Positions 25,772 through 34,483 are shown, numbered from the stretch's first letter. The stretch: 64,000 bases of DNA from an uncultured Eubacteriales bacterium (GCA_902801845.1 CADCJW010000002.1:493627-557626), one strand, 5' to 3'. Translations and numbers: made by a program. The notes: generated from the letters alone by a model not told the origin.

Positions 25772-27205
25772 ATGAGGGAGCACGTCCATGAGGAGTGCGG
25801 CGTTTTCGGTGTCTATTCTCCGCGGAACGGAGATCTGGCCACGTTGGCTTACTGCGGCCTTCATGCGCTCCAGCATCGAGGACAGGAAAGCGCCGGGATC
25901 GTGCTGAACTGCGATGGCGTGTTCCGCGCCTGCCGTGACGTGGGCCTGGTCAGCGAAGTGTTCAGCCGGGAGCGGCTGCAGTCCCTTGGATCCGGCAGCA
26001 TCGTGGTCGGACATGTGCGCTATGCAACGACCGGGGCAGACAACGTCCGGAACGTCCAGCCACTGCTGATCAACCATTATAAGGGCAGCATGGCGCTGGC
26101 GCACAACGGGAACCTGACCAATTCCTACGAACTGAGAAGCGCCTTGGAGCAGCAGGGGTCCATCTTTCACACTTCAACAGACTCCGAAGTGATCGCTTAT
26201 GAGATCGTGCGGGAACGGCTCAGACACGGCAGCATCGAATCCGCCGTATCCGCGGCCATGGATACGCTGCTGGGCGCATACTCCTTGATCATCTCCTCAC
26301 CGACCAAGCTCATTGCAGCTCGGGACCCCTACGGCTTCCGTCCCCTATGCATAGGCCAACGGCCGGATGGCTCGACCGTGTTCGCATCCGAGAGCTGTGC
26401 GCTGGACGCAGTCGATGCCACGTTTTTGCGGGATGTGGCGCCTGGCGAAGTGGTGACGGTCGATGGCCAGGGGCTCCATTTTGAGCGGCGGCACTGTGGG
26501 TTGGTCCCGAAAAGGATGTGCGTCTTCGAGTATATCTATTTTGCCCGGCCGGATTCCGTGGTGGATGGAAAAAGCGTATGCATGGCAAGACAACAGGCGG
26601 GCGTGTTCCTGGCCCAGGAGCATCCGGTGGACGCCGACGTGGTCATCGGCGTTCCGGATTCGGGATTGGACGCAGCCGTCGGCTTTGCAAGGGAGTCTGG
26701 CATCCCCTATGCGATCGGGCTTACGAAGAATAAGTACATCGGCCGCACCTTTATCGCGCCCACACAAAGCGAGCGAGAGTCGGGGGTGAACTTGAAGCTG
26801 AACCCGATCAAAAGCGTTGTGAGCGGAAAGCGGATCGTCTTGATCGACGATTCCATCGTGCGCGGCACGACGTGCCGTCGTACGATCGAACTGCTGCGCC
26901 ATGCCGGCGCAAGGCAGATCCATATGCGCGTCAGCGCGCCGCCCTTCGTCGCGCCCTGCTACTATGGGACCGACATCGACAGCGCGGATACGCTGATCGC
27001 TAACCATCATTCCGTTGCTAAGATCGCCAGGATTATCGGCGTAGACTCTCTGGGATATCTCAGTTTGGAGCATGCCCGGATGCTGACCGGAACAGACGAT
27101 GGATTCTGCACTGCCTGCTTCGGCGGCGATTATCCCACGGATGTCCCGAAAAATGCCGCAAAGTCCCGTTTTGAGCGTCCTGTCCAGGCATCCACGGACG
27201 TGTAA
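25772..27205 (+). CDS. purF: Amidophosphoribosyltransferase
   Basis: 477 residues from ATG at 25772, preceded by GAGGGG; an ATG at 25757 overlapping the end of purC is the alternative. It makes phosphoribosylamine from PRPP and glutamine, the first de novo purine step. A short propeptide MREHVHEE ends at the glutaminase nucleophile Cys9 (ECGVFGVYS), as in processed PurF enzymes. LHALQHRGQESAGIV, HVRYATTG and HNGNLTN are glutaminase motifs; GVPDSGLDAAVGFA and the PRPP loop VLIDDSIVRGTT belong to the transferase. C-terminal cysteines (GFCTACFGGDYP) match PurF enzymes that carry a 4Fe-4S cluster. Confidence 0.97.
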   Translation: MREHVHEECGVFGVYSPRNGDLATLAYCGLHALQHRGQESAGIVLNCDGVFRACRDVGLVSEVFSRERLQSLGSGSIVVGHVRYATTGADNVRNVQPLLINHYKGSMALAHNGNLTNSYELRSALEQQGSIFHTSTDSEVIAYEIVRERLRHGSIESAVSAAMDTLLGAYSLIISSPTKLIAARDPYGFRPLCIGQRPDGSTVFASESCALDAVDATFLRDVAPGEVVTVDGQGLHFERRHCGLVPKRMCVFEYIYFARPDSVVDGKSVCMARQQAGVFLAQEHPVDADVVIGVPDSGLDAAVGFARESGIPYAIGLTKNKYIGRTFIAPTQSERESGVNLKLNPIKSVVSGKRIVLIDDSIVRGTTCRRTIELLRHAGARQIHMRVSAPPFVAPCYYGTDIDSADTLIANHHSVAKIARIIGVDSLGYLSLEHARMLTGTDDGFCTACFGGDYPTDVPKNAAKSRFERPVQASTDV

Positions 27206-27237
27206 ACGAGCAGATGAAACATAAGGAGGTGACGACC

Positions 27238-28653
27238 TTGTACGATACATATGAATCTCCCTTGTCCTCCCGATATGCTTCGGAGGAGATGAAGCGCCTG
27301 TTCTCCCAAAGGACCCGTATTGAGACCTGGCGCCGACTGTGGACGGAGCTGGCCCGAGCCGAGCATGCGCTGGGGCTGCCTGTCACAGCCCAGCAGGTGG
27401 CGACCTTGGAAGCCCATGTGGAGGACATTGATTTCGACTTGGCGGCACAACGGGAAAAGGAAGTGCGCCACGACGTGATGGCCCATGTCTATGCCTATGG
27501 CGTCGTTGCACCGGAGGCTGCAGGTATCATCCACCTGGGGGCTACGAGCTGTTATGTGACAGACAACGCCGATCTAATCCTGTACCGGGATGCGCTGCGG
27601 TATCTTCGGAAGGAGCTTTTGAAGCTGGCCGCCAACCTGGCCGCCTTTTCCGAACGCTATCGCGGCTTGCCGACCCTGGGCTATACCCATTATCAGCCCG
27701 CCCAGCCTGTAACGGTGGGCAAGCGAGCGTCCCTCTGGCTCCAGGATGTCCTTGCCGACGTGGAAGAGGTGGATTTCGTGCTTTCCAGCATCCGCTTCCT
27801 GGGCTGTCGCGGCGCTACCGGAACGGAGGCCAGCTTGCTGGATCTGTTCGACGGCGATGGGACGAAAGTGGAGGAGCTGAACCAACGTCTGGCTGCAGCT
27901 TTCGGCTTTGAACGGTGCTTCGATGTCTGCGGCCAGACCTATCCACGAAAGCTGGACAGCCGTATCCTGAACGCCCTATCTGCCATCGCCCAGACCTGTT
28001 GCCGCATGGCCACGGATATCCGCCTGCTGCAGCATGATCGACAGCTGGAGGAGCCTTTTGAAGAGGACCAGATCGGTTCGTCCGCCATGCCCTACAAGCG
28101 CAATCCCATGCGTTCAGAACGCATCTGTTCTCTCAGTCGGTATCTTATGGCGGATGCAGCCAATGCTGCAGCCGTCGCCTCAACACAATGGCTGGAACGG
28201 ACGCTGGACGACTCAGCCAATCGCCGTATCTCCCTGCCGGAGGGATTCCTCTGTGCCGACGCGATCCTGCGCCTCAGTCAGAACGTAAGCGCGCGGCTGC
28301 AGGTCAACGAGGCCATGGTAGAGAAAAGCTTAATGGAATACCTGCCCTTCCTCGCAACGGAAAACCTGTTGATGGAAGCCGTCAAGCGGGGCGGGGATCG
28401 GCAGACCCTTCATGAAGTCATCCGCCGCTGCTCCATGGAAAGTGTGAAAAAGATGCGTGCGGGAAAGCCCTGCGATCTGATTTCACGCCTTGCCGCCACC
28501 GGAGCATTCGGCATGACGGAACAGGAGCTTTCCGCGCTGTTGGTGCCTCAGGAGTATATCGGCCGCTGTGCGCAGCAAGTCGAACAGCTTCTGGAGATCT
28601 ACCGCGCTCGGTACGGAGCGCCATCGGTCCATGATGCGGAGATATCAGTATGA
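27238..28653 (+). CDS. purB: Adenylosuccinate lyase
   Basis: 471 residues from TTG at 27238, chosen because AAGGAGG lies 8 bases before it and the product then begins like the family (YDTYESPLSSRYAS); an ATG at 27214 lies upstream of the binding site. It cleaves SAICAR to AICAR and adenylosuccinate to AMP, releasing fumarate each time. The signature loop GSSAMPYKRNPMRSE, LGATSCYVTDNADL and THYQPAQPVTVGKR are all present. It is followed with an ATGA overlap by a fumarase that can consume the released fumarate. Confidence 0.96.
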   Translation: MYDTYESPLSSRYASEEMKRLFSQRTRIETWRRLWTELARAEHALGLPVTAQQVATLEAHVEDIDFDLAAQREKEVRHDVMAHVYAYGVVAPEAAGIIHLGATSCYVTDNADLILYRDALRYLRKELLKLAANLAAFSERYRGLPTLGYTHYQPAQPVTVGKRASLWLQDVLADVEEVDFVLSSIRFLGCRGATGTEASLLDLFDGDGTKVEELNQRLAAAFGFERCFDVCGQTYPRKLDSRILNALSAIAQTCCRMATDIRLLQHDRQLEEPFEEDQIGSSAMPYKRNPMRSERICSLSRYLMADAANAAAVASTQWLERTLDDSANRRISLPEGFLCADAILRLSQNVSARLQVNEAMVEKSLMEYLPFLATENLLMEAVKRGGDRQTLHEVIRRCSMESVKKMRAGKPCDLISRLAATGAFGMTEQELSALLVPQEYIGRCAQQVEQLLEIYRARYGAPSVHDAEISV

Positions 28654-30029
28654 ACAGCTATCGTATAGAACATGACAGCATGGGCGAAGTCCGTGTCCCG
28701 AACGACAAGCTTTGGGGGGCGCAGACCGAGCGGTCGCGGCAAAACTTTCCCATAGGCGTCGGCATCGAAATCATGCCCCAAGAGATCATCCATGCTTTAG
28801 CCCTTATCAAAAAAGCTTGCGCACTGGCGAATAGAGAACTGGTGCCGGAAAAGATGACGGAGGAGAAGTGCGCTGCCATTTGTACAGCCGCCGAGGAGAT
28901 CATGGACGGCACGCTGGCAGCGCACTTTCCGCTGGTGGTCTTTCAGACCGGCTCTGGGACCCAGACGAACATGAACGTGAACGAGGTCATTGCCAATCGC
29001 GGCAACCAGCTGGCCGGCAGAACACTTCTGCATCCAAACGACGACGTGAACATGTCCCAATCCTCCAATGACACCTTTCCCTCCGCCATGCGGATCGCGG
29101 CCGTGATCGCCCTGGAGGACCGCCTGCTGCCGGCGGTGGACCGGATGATCCTTGCGCTTAAAACGTTGGAAGCGGAAAACGAAGACGTCATCAAGTCCGG
29201 CCGCACCCATCTGCAGGACGCCGTGCCCATCCGCTTTTCACAGGAGATCTCCGGCTGGCGGGAGGGTTTAGAACGGGACGAAGAGATGCTCCGCGCCTTG
29301 ATGGGCTCTCTTGGCGAATTGGCGCTGGGCGGAACGGCGGTGGGCACGGGCCTGAACGCGCCTAAAGGCTTTGACACGAGCGCAGCGCGGGAGGTCTCCG
29401 GCCTCACCGGAAAGGCTTTTATTCCGGCCACCAACAAATTCCATGCGCTCACCAGCTTGGATGAGTTGACGGCTGTTCACGGCGTCGTCAAGGCACTTGC
29501 CTGCGACGGCATGAAGATGGCCAACGACATCCGGCTTCTGGCCTCCGGTCCCCGCTGCGGGTTCAGCGAGATCAGCATACCGGCTCTGGAGCCAGGCTCA
29601 TCCATCATGCCCGGGAAGGTGAATCCGACTCAGTGTGAGCAGTTGAGCATGGTGGCCGTGCAGGTCATGGGCAACGACGCTGCCGTTTCTCTGGCAGCTT
29701 CCCAGGGGCATCTGGAGTTGAACGTCTATCTTCCGGTGTGCATCTACAATTTTTTGCAGTCGGTCAGGCTCCTGTCCGAATCCCTGGATTCCTTTCGGGA
29801 ACGCTGCATCTGTGGTCTGAAGGCGGACAGGACGCGGATGAAGGAATATCTCGATCGGTCGCTCATGCTGGTCACAGCTCTCAACCCTGTGATCGGCTAT
29901 GAGAAGGCCGCCTCCGTAGCGGAACTGGCCTACAGGGAAGGGCTGGATCTGCGGACGGCCTGCTTGCGGCTCGGGTATCTTGGCGAGCAGGAACTGGATG
30001 CGCGGCTCAATGCGGAAAAGATGGTTTGA
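28650..30029 (+). CDS. fumC: Class II fumarate hydratase
   Basis: 459 residues. It interconverts fumarate and malate without an iron-sulfur cluster. Signature GSSIMPGKVNPTQCE, QTGSGTQTNMNVNEVIANRG, SGRTHLQDAVPI and NDTFPSAMRIAA are intact; length is normal. The start ATG overlaps the purB stop. Because PurB releases fumarate twice on the way to AMP, once per SAICAR and once per adenylosuccinate, coupling fumarase to these genes would pull the lyase forward and return carbon as malate toward aspartate, the amino donor for PurA and PurC. That metabolic link is inference from gene order. A strong hairpin at 30107-30149 ends the operon. Confidence 0.96.
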   Translation: MNSYRIEHDSMGEVRVPNDKLWGAQTERSRQNFPIGVGIEIMPQEIIHALALIKKACALANRELVPEKMTEEKCAAICTAAEEIMDGTLAAHFPLVVFQTGSGTQTNMNVNEVIANRGNQLAGRTLLHPNDDVNMSQSSNDTFPSAMRIAAVIALEDRLLPAVDRMILALKTLEAENEDVIKSGRTHLQDAVPIRFSQEISGWREGLERDEEMLRALMGSLGELALGGTAVGTGLNAPKGFDTSAAREVSGLTGKAFIPATNKFHALTSLDELTAVHGVVKALACDGMKMANDIRLLASGPRCGFSEISIPALEPGSSIMPGKVNPTQCEQLSMVAVQVMGNDAAVSLAASQGHLELNVYLPVCIYNFLQSVRLLSESLDSFRERCICGLKADRTRMKEYLDRSLMLVTALNPVIGYEKAASVAELAYREGLDLRTACLRLGYLGEQELDARLNAEKMV

Positions 30030-30106
30030 GATAATCGACATCCCGCATCCTGTCAATTTCCGGAATGAGCAGGCAATGCTCTTTACATATCATGATCCGT
30101 CTCCTG

Positions 30107-30149
30107 AAACCACGAAGCAGGCGCTTAAAAGGCGCCTGCTTCGTGGTTT
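30107..30149. terminator. Bidirectional terminator with 25-bp dispersed repeat
   Basis: 18-bp perfect stem (30107-30124 with 30132-30149), loop TTAAAAG, A run before and T run after. It lies between convergent fumC and the AGCS symporter. The 25 bases 30098-30122 recur exactly at 33746-33770 in another convergent terminator. Confidence 0.85.
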
Positions 30150-30169
30150 TACTGATTATCAGATCTGAT

Positions 30170-31753
30170 TCAGCCTTTCTCCTGCTCCGACTGGACGTCC
30201 GGAAAAGCGGAGTAGAACGGGGGGATGTCCGCACCGCGCAGCTGGCGGTCCAGGTAGTTTTTCGTGATCCGGACCACCACCCCCGATAGGGTGATCACGC
30301 CGATCAGGTTGGGGATCATCATGAGGCCGTTGAAGGTGTCGGCCAGGTCCCAGGCGAGATTATCCCCCATGACAGCGCCGCCGAACACCAGCAGCACGAA
30401 CAGGATCCGGTAGAGGAAGGTCCGCTTCTCGCCCAACAGATACTCGGCCGCCTTGGTGCCGTAATGGGACCAGCCCAGCACCGTGGAAAAGGCGAAAAGC
30501 ATGATGGATATGGCGATGAATACGGAGCCGATCCGGCCGAACTGCATGGCAAAGGCGGTGGAGATGAGGTTGGTCTTGGTCAGCTCCACGCCGTTGTAGG
30601 CCGCGTTCACGAGATGCCCCGTCTCAAGATCGACCAGGCCCGAAGACAGTGCCGTGAAGGCGGTCAGCGTGCATACGATGATGGTATCCGCAAACACCTC
30701 AAATATGCCCCACATGCCCTGCATGACGGGTTCCTTCACGTTGGAATTGGAGTGGACCATGACCGAGGAGCCAAGGCCCGCTTCATTGGAGAACACGCCT
30801 CGCTTGCAGCCCTGTTCGATGGCCAGCTTCATGCCGTAGCCCACGACGCCGCCGCCGGCCGCTTTGGCCGCGAAGGCGCCTTTGAAGATGGCGGAGAAGA
30901 CGGCGCCGATCTTGTCGATGTTGGTGATAAAGATCACCAGGGATCCGATCATGTATGCAATGACCATGAAGGGCACGATCTTCTCCGTGACGGCGGCGAT
31001 GCGCTTGAGACCACCGACCACCACCAGACCTACCATGACCATGATGAAGATCCCCGTGACCCAGGTGGGGATACCGAAGGATGCCTGCATGTTGCCGGAG
31101 ATGGCGTTGACCTGGGTCATGTTGCCGATGCCGAAGGAGGCGAAGAGACAGAACAGCGAGAACAGCGCGGCCAGGATCTTGCCGATCCATTTGCAGCCCC
31201 TGCGGCTGCCCAGGCCGTCCCGCAGATAGTACATGGCGCCGCCGGACCACTCTCCGTCGCTGTTCTTGCGGCGATAGTAGATGCCCAGTACGTTTTCGGA
31301 GTAGTTGGTCATCATGCCGAAGAAGGCGATGACCCACATCCAGAACACCGCCCCGGGGCCCCCCATCAGGATGGCGCCGGCTACGCCCACGATGTTGCCC
31401 GTGCCCACCGTGGCCGCCAGGGCCGTGCACAGGGACTGGAACTGGGAGATGCTTCTGTCGGCGGTGTGGCCCATGACGCCCCGGTCCTTCATGGCGCCGA
31501 TGGTGCGCTTCATCCAATGACCGAAGTGGGTGATCTGGAACACCCGGGTCAGCACCGTCATCAGGATGCCCACGAAGGCCAGCAGCAATATGGCGGGCCA
31601 GCCCCACACCACGCCGTTGACGGCGTCGTTGATCCTGGTGAGGGTGTCAATGAAAGCATTGGAGGCTGCCGCCTCCTCTGTGGCAGCCAACGCCATGTGC
31701 AGGGGGATCACGCACAGCAGCAGAGCGATCAATACCAGCATCAATCGTTTCAT
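30170..31753 (-). CDS. Sodium:alanine/glycine symporter (AGCS family)
   Basis: 527 residues. A membrane carrier that imports alanine or glycine with sodium. It starts with a signal-like first helix (MKRLMLVLIALLLCVIPLHM) and has about ten further hydrophobic segments. Family motifs are present: ALAATVGTGNIVGVAGAILMGGPGAVFWMW and the segment with NEAGLGSSVMVHSNSN. It is a single gene, divergent from the asnB T-box unit and convergent with fumC. A promoter at 31816-31844 gives a leader of about 55 bases with AAGGGAT as binding site. Alanine versus glycine specificity cannot be told. Confidence 0.93.
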   Translation of the reverse strand: MKRLMLVLIALLLCVIPLHMALAATEEAAASNAFIDTLTRINDAVNGVVWGWPAILLLAFVGILMTVLTRVFQITHFGHWMKRTIGAMKDRGVMGHTADRSISQFQSLCTALAATVGTGNIVGVAGAILMGGPGAVFWMWVIAFFGMMTNYSENVLGIYYRRKNSDGEWSGGAMYYLRDGLGSRRGCKWIGKILAALFSLFCLFASFGIGNMTQVNAISGNMQASFGIPTWVTGIFIMVMVGLVVVGGLKRIAAVTEKIVPFMVIAYMIGSLVIFITNIDKIGAVFSAIFKGAFAAKAAGGGVVGYGMKLAIEQGCKRGVFSNEAGLGSSVMVHSNSNVKEPVMQGMWGIFEVFADTIIVCTLTAFTALSSGLVDLETGHLVNAAYNGVELTKTNLISTAFAMQFGRIGSVFIAISIMLFAFSTVLGWSHYGTKAAEYLLGEKRTFLYRILFVLLVFGGAVMGDNLAWDLADTFNGLMMIPNLIGVITLSGVVVRITKNYLDRQLRGADIPPFYSAFPDVQSEQEKG

Positions 31754-31815
31754 GGGATATCCCTTTCTGTCGCAAATATGCGACGCTTCGTTTCCTGAAC
31801 AAAAATGAATGACTG

Positions 31816-31844
31816 ATTATAACACAGGCGGCTCCATAAAACAA
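31816..31844 (-). promoter_or_regulatory. Sigma-A promoter of the AGCS gene
   Basis: Minus strand: TTGTTT (31844-31839), 17-base spacer, perfect TATAAT (31821-31816). It lies back to back with the asnB promoter. Confidence 0.7.
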
Positions 31845-31862
31845 TATATAATATATTATTTC

Positions 31863-31891
31863 TTGACAAACGATACAATTGGTGCTATGAT
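31863..31891 (+). promoter_or_regulatory. Sigma-A promoter of the T-box asnB unit
   Basis: Perfect TTGACA (31863-31868), 17-base spacer, TATGAT (31886-31891). Transcription would start near 31898. Confidence 0.8.
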
Positions 31892-31909
31892 GCATCCATA
31901 TTTTTTATA

Positions 31910-32130
31910 GAGCAAAGCGATGCGGAAGCAAAGTACCCTGATGTGGCGGCATCTAAAGAGAGCGGGCGACGGTGAGAATCCCGTATGGGCCCTCAGGCGA
32001 AGAACCCTTCCAAGCCCTAACCGAAAGCGAGGAGCCAGTAGGAGCGGCGTGAACGCAAATCAGGTGGCACCACGGAGCGGCGGCATTCGTCCTGAAATAG
32101 CAGAACGATTGCCGACCAACCAACGGAGGT
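31910..32130 (+). promoter_or_regulatory. T-box leader, probably tRNA-Asn responsive
   Basis: Features of a T-box in order: stem I with AGAGAGC (31957-31963 region) and GGTGAGAA (31971-31978); a 3' arm with GAAGAACCC near 32000, where AAC in the specifier position would read the Asn anticodon; and the conserved T-box itself, CAGGTGGCACCACGG at about 32061-32075, followed by the partner strand CGTCCTG near 32090. The downstream gene is asparagine synthetase, which fits an Asn specifier. A T-rich intrinsic terminator is not obvious, so control could be at translation. Specifier assignment is moderate, the T-box call strong. Confidence 0.82.
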
Positions 32131-32137
32131 GCTTTTT

Positions 32138-33718
32138 ATGTGTTCCATTTGCGGCTTCATGACCAAATCTATTCCCGTAGAGAAATTGAAGGCGTGCTTT
32201 GACCGCACCGTCTCGAGAGGTCCGGACATGAGCCGGTTCGAGGAGATCCCCTGCGGATACCTGGGCTTTCATCGTCTCGCGATCATGGGCCTCGACGAGC
32301 GGGGCATGCAGCCCTTCCATCTCGATCAGGATGCGGTGGTGTGCAACGGCGAGCTGTACGGCTTCCGTCCCCTGCGGGAACGGCTGCTGGCGAAATATGA
32401 TCTCAAGAGCCAGTCGGATTGCGAGATCCTGCTGCCCCTGTATCACGAATACGGCGTGGAGATGTTTAAGACCTTAGACGCGGAGTTCGCCCTGATCCTG
32501 TGGGACGGGCAGAAGCAACAGCTCATCGCCGCCCGGGACCCCATCGGCATCCGGCCATTATACTATGGAAGACTGCCCGACGGCGCATGGGCCTTTGCCA
32601 GCGAACCCAAGAACCTGCTGGGCCTGTGCGAGACCATTTTGCCCTTCCCGCCCGGACACTATTGGGTGGACGGGCAGTTCATCCAATACGCTGACCCTGC
32701 CTACGTGGGCTATTTCACCATGAAGGAACAGGAGGAGGTCTGCCCGAAACTTCGCCGGCTGCTGATGGACGGTGTCGAGAAGCGGCTGGACGCGGACGCG
32801 CCCATAGGCTTTCTGCTCTCGGGAGGCCTCGATTCCTCCCTGGTCTGCGCCATCGCTCAAAAGATGCTCGACAAGCCCATCCGCACCTTCGCCATCGGCA
32901 TGGATGTGGACGCCATCGATCTCAAATACGCCCGCAAGGTGGCGGACTATATCGGGTCGGACCACACGGAGGTCATCATCAGTGAGAAGGACGTGCTGGA
33001 AGCTTTGCCCACGGTGGTGGAGCTCTTGGGCACCTGGGACATCACCACCATCCGGGCCAGCATCGGCATGTATCTGGTATGCAAGTGGATACATGAGCAC
33101 ACGGACGTCCGGGTGCTGCTGACGGGCGAGATATCCGACGAGCTGTTCGGCTACAAGTATACGGATTTCGCGCCGGACGCAGCGGCCTTCCAGGAAGAGG
33201 CAGAGAAGCGCATCCGTGAGCTCCACGTCTACGACGTGCTCCGGGCCGACCGCTGCATCTCGGTCAACAGCCTGGAGGCCCGGGTGCCCTTCGGCGATCT
33301 CAAATTCGTGCGCTACGCCATGAGCATCGACCCGGAGCTGAAGATGAACCGCCACAACATGGGCAAATACCTGATCCGCAAGGCCTTCGCCGACGATCAT
33401 ATCCTGCCCGATGAGATCCTCTGGCGGCAGAAGGCGGCCTTCTCCGACGCCGTGGGCCATTCCATGGTCAACGACCTGAAGGCCCTCGCAGAGCGGACCT
33501 ACAGCGACAGCGAGTTCAGGGAGCGCGCCGCGGGATATGCGTATCGACCGCCCTTCACCAAGGAGAGCCTGCTGTATCGGGAGCTGTTCGAGCGCTTCTA
33601 TCCCGGCCAGGCGCGTATGATCCCGGACTACTGGATGCCCAATAGGACCTGGCCCGGCTGCGACGTGGACGACCCCTCCGCCCGGGTCCTGTCCAACTAT
33701 GGCGCCAGTGGTCAGTAA
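32138..33718 (+). CDS. asnB: Glutamine-hydrolysing asparagine synthetase
   Basis: 526 residues from ATG at 32138 (GGAGG nearby), which puts the glutaminase nucleophile directly after Met (MCSICGFM); an upstream in-frame ATG would block that. It makes asparagine from aspartate, ATP and glutamine nitrogen. N-terminal class II amidotransferase motifs are SRGPDMS, FHRLAIMG and CNGEL; the C-terminal synthetase has the pyrophosphate loop LLSGGLDSSLV and GEISDELFGYKY. Length matches AsnB. It sits alone behind a T-box, so expression should rise when uncharged tRNA-Asn accumulates, and ends at a palindromic terminator. Confidence 0.96.
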   Translation: MCSICGFMTKSIPVEKLKACFDRTVSRGPDMSRFEEIPCGYLGFHRLAIMGLDERGMQPFHLDQDAVVCNGELYGFRPLRERLLAKYDLKSQSDCEILLPLYHEYGVEMFKTLDAEFALILWDGQKQQLIAARDPIGIRPLYYGRLPDGAWAFASEPKNLLGLCETILPFPPGHYWVDGQFIQYADPAYVGYFTMKEQEEVCPKLRRLLMDGVEKRLDADAPIGFLLSGGLDSSLVCAIAQKMLDKPIRTFAIGMDVDAIDLKYARKVADYIGSDHTEVIISEKDVLEALPTVVELLGTWDITTIRASIGMYLVCKWIHEHTDVRVLLTGEISDELFGYKYTDFAPDAAAFQEEAEKRIRELHVYDVLRADRCISVNSLEARVPFGDLKFVRYAMSIDPELKMNRHNMGKYLIRKAFADDHILPDEILWRQKAAFSDAVGHSMVNDLKALAERTYSDSEFRERAAGYAYRPPFTKESLLYRELFERFYPGQARMIPDYWMPNRTWPGCDVDDPSARVLSNYGASGQ

Positions 33719-33757
33719 TCATCTTATGTTTTCATCTCCATACATCGTCTCCTGAAA

Positions 33758-33794
33758 CCACGAAGCAGGCACTTAATAAGTGCCTGCTTCGTGG
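33758..33794. terminator. Bidirectional terminator, second copy of the dispersed repeat
   Basis: 17-bp perfect stem CCACGAAGCAGGCACTT (33758-33774) with 33778-33794, loop AAT. Its left flank and stem share 25 identical bases (33746-33770) with 30098-30122, while the inner stem differs but remains paired. Confidence 0.85.
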
Positions 33795-33820
33795 CTATCT
33801 CTATATACGAATACTCACTG

Positions 33821-34060
33821 TCAGAGTAGAGCCTCCCTCTCCACGATCTTAGGTTCGCTGAAACCGAAGTCTTCGCCCATGTACCGCTCATAGGCCTTCC
33901 CGATCTTCCGGACGCGCTTGAGAACAGCGCTGTGGGTCTTGAAGCCCAGCCGTTGAGCAATCTCCGCGAAGGGCCGCTTCTGCATCCTGAGGTACAGGAT
34001 CTGCCGGTCCGTTTCAGAAAGCCTCTCCATGAACTGCCTGACTTCACCGGTTATAACCCT
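33821..34060 (-). pseudogene. C-terminal remnant of an element-borne HTH protein
   Basis: About 76 codons: FMERLSETDRQILYLRMQKR, then EIAQRLGFKTHSAVLKRVRK and a GEDFGF tail. The pattern is a sigma-70 region 4-like helix-turn-helix. It aligns closely with the last third of the 325-residue protein at 57514 (LSPLDQKIIYLRGKGWTLEH, VGFATHSAVLKRIRRI, GEDLGF). The upstream frame here is open only through unrelated, non-coding DNA, so this is a truncated copy left by an older mobile element. Confidence 0.75.
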
Positions 34061-34103
34061 CAGAGCACCGGTGCTGCTGCACCCTTTCAAATAATTCAGC
34101 ATC

Positions 34104-34151
34104 CATGCTCTGCAGCAGCATTTTTCGAATATGATCCCGGATGCGCTATAA
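34104..34151 (+). pseudogene. Last 16 codons of a lost tyrosine integrase
   Basis: Encodes HALQQHFSNMIPDAL then stop, against LALQQHFTDTIPEAL at the end of the intact integrase at 15175-16305. The flanking terminator and 87-bp repeat follow in the same order, so the right tip of a related element persists here while the rest was deleted. Confidence 0.8.
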
Positions 34152-34195
34152 AAAAGTTTTTCCAAAAACTCGCTTAAACCGCAGGCAAAAACTTC

Positions 34196-34282
34196 TTTGT
34201 CGGCTGTTTTTTTGCTGAAAGAAGCTGCCGGCGAGATCGGCTCTGTTGTCAATTTGTTGTCAAAACCCCAAATGAGTGCAAA
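34196..34282. repeat. 87-bp direct repeat, copy 2 (element scar beside tRNA-Met)
   Basis: Identical to 16348-16434. It lies between the integrase remnant and the tRNA-Met terminator. Confidence 0.95.
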
Positions 34283-34313
34283 TTTGAGCCGTTTTCTCCG
34301 ATCGCCAAGCACG

Positions 34314-34340
34314 AAAAAAGCCCGATTTCTCGGGCTTTTT
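34314..34340 (-). terminator. Terminator of tRNA-Met
   Basis: AAAAAGCCCG (34315-34324) pairs with CGGGCTTTTT (34331-34340), loop ATTTCT. On the minus strand the stem is followed by a T run, four bases after the tRNA CCA end. Confidence 0.8.
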
Positions 34341-34343
34341 CGA

Positions 34344-34420
34344 TGGTAGCGGCGATTGGATTCGAACCAATGACAGGTCGGGTATGAACCGACTACTCTG
34401 GCCAACTGAGTTACACCGCC
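34344..34420 (-). tRNA. tRNA with CAT anticodon (Met), CCA encoded
   Basis: 77 bases including encoded CCA. Acceptor GGCGGTG pairs with CGCCGCT including G-T pairs; D-arm ACTC/GAGT; anticodon arm GTCGG-TTCATAC-CCGAC with anticodon CAT; T-arm ATTGG-TTCGAAT-CCAAT. Elongator Met is most likely, but a CAT anticodon could also be Ile-type after lysidine modification. Its 3' side abuts the remains of an integrase-bearing element, so it is a plausible insertion target. Confidence 0.93.
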
Positions 34421-34483
34421 ATAGCAGGGTTATTATATCCGGCAAGGTGGCGGCTGTCAAGGGTTTTTCACAAAATTTGCGGG

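Noticed and set aside
33724..34405. A 194-codon minus-strand gene
   Set aside because: Only the last about 76 codons resemble a protein; the upstream part runs antisense through the integrase remnant, the 87-bp repeat and tRNA-Met, so it is annotated as a remnant.
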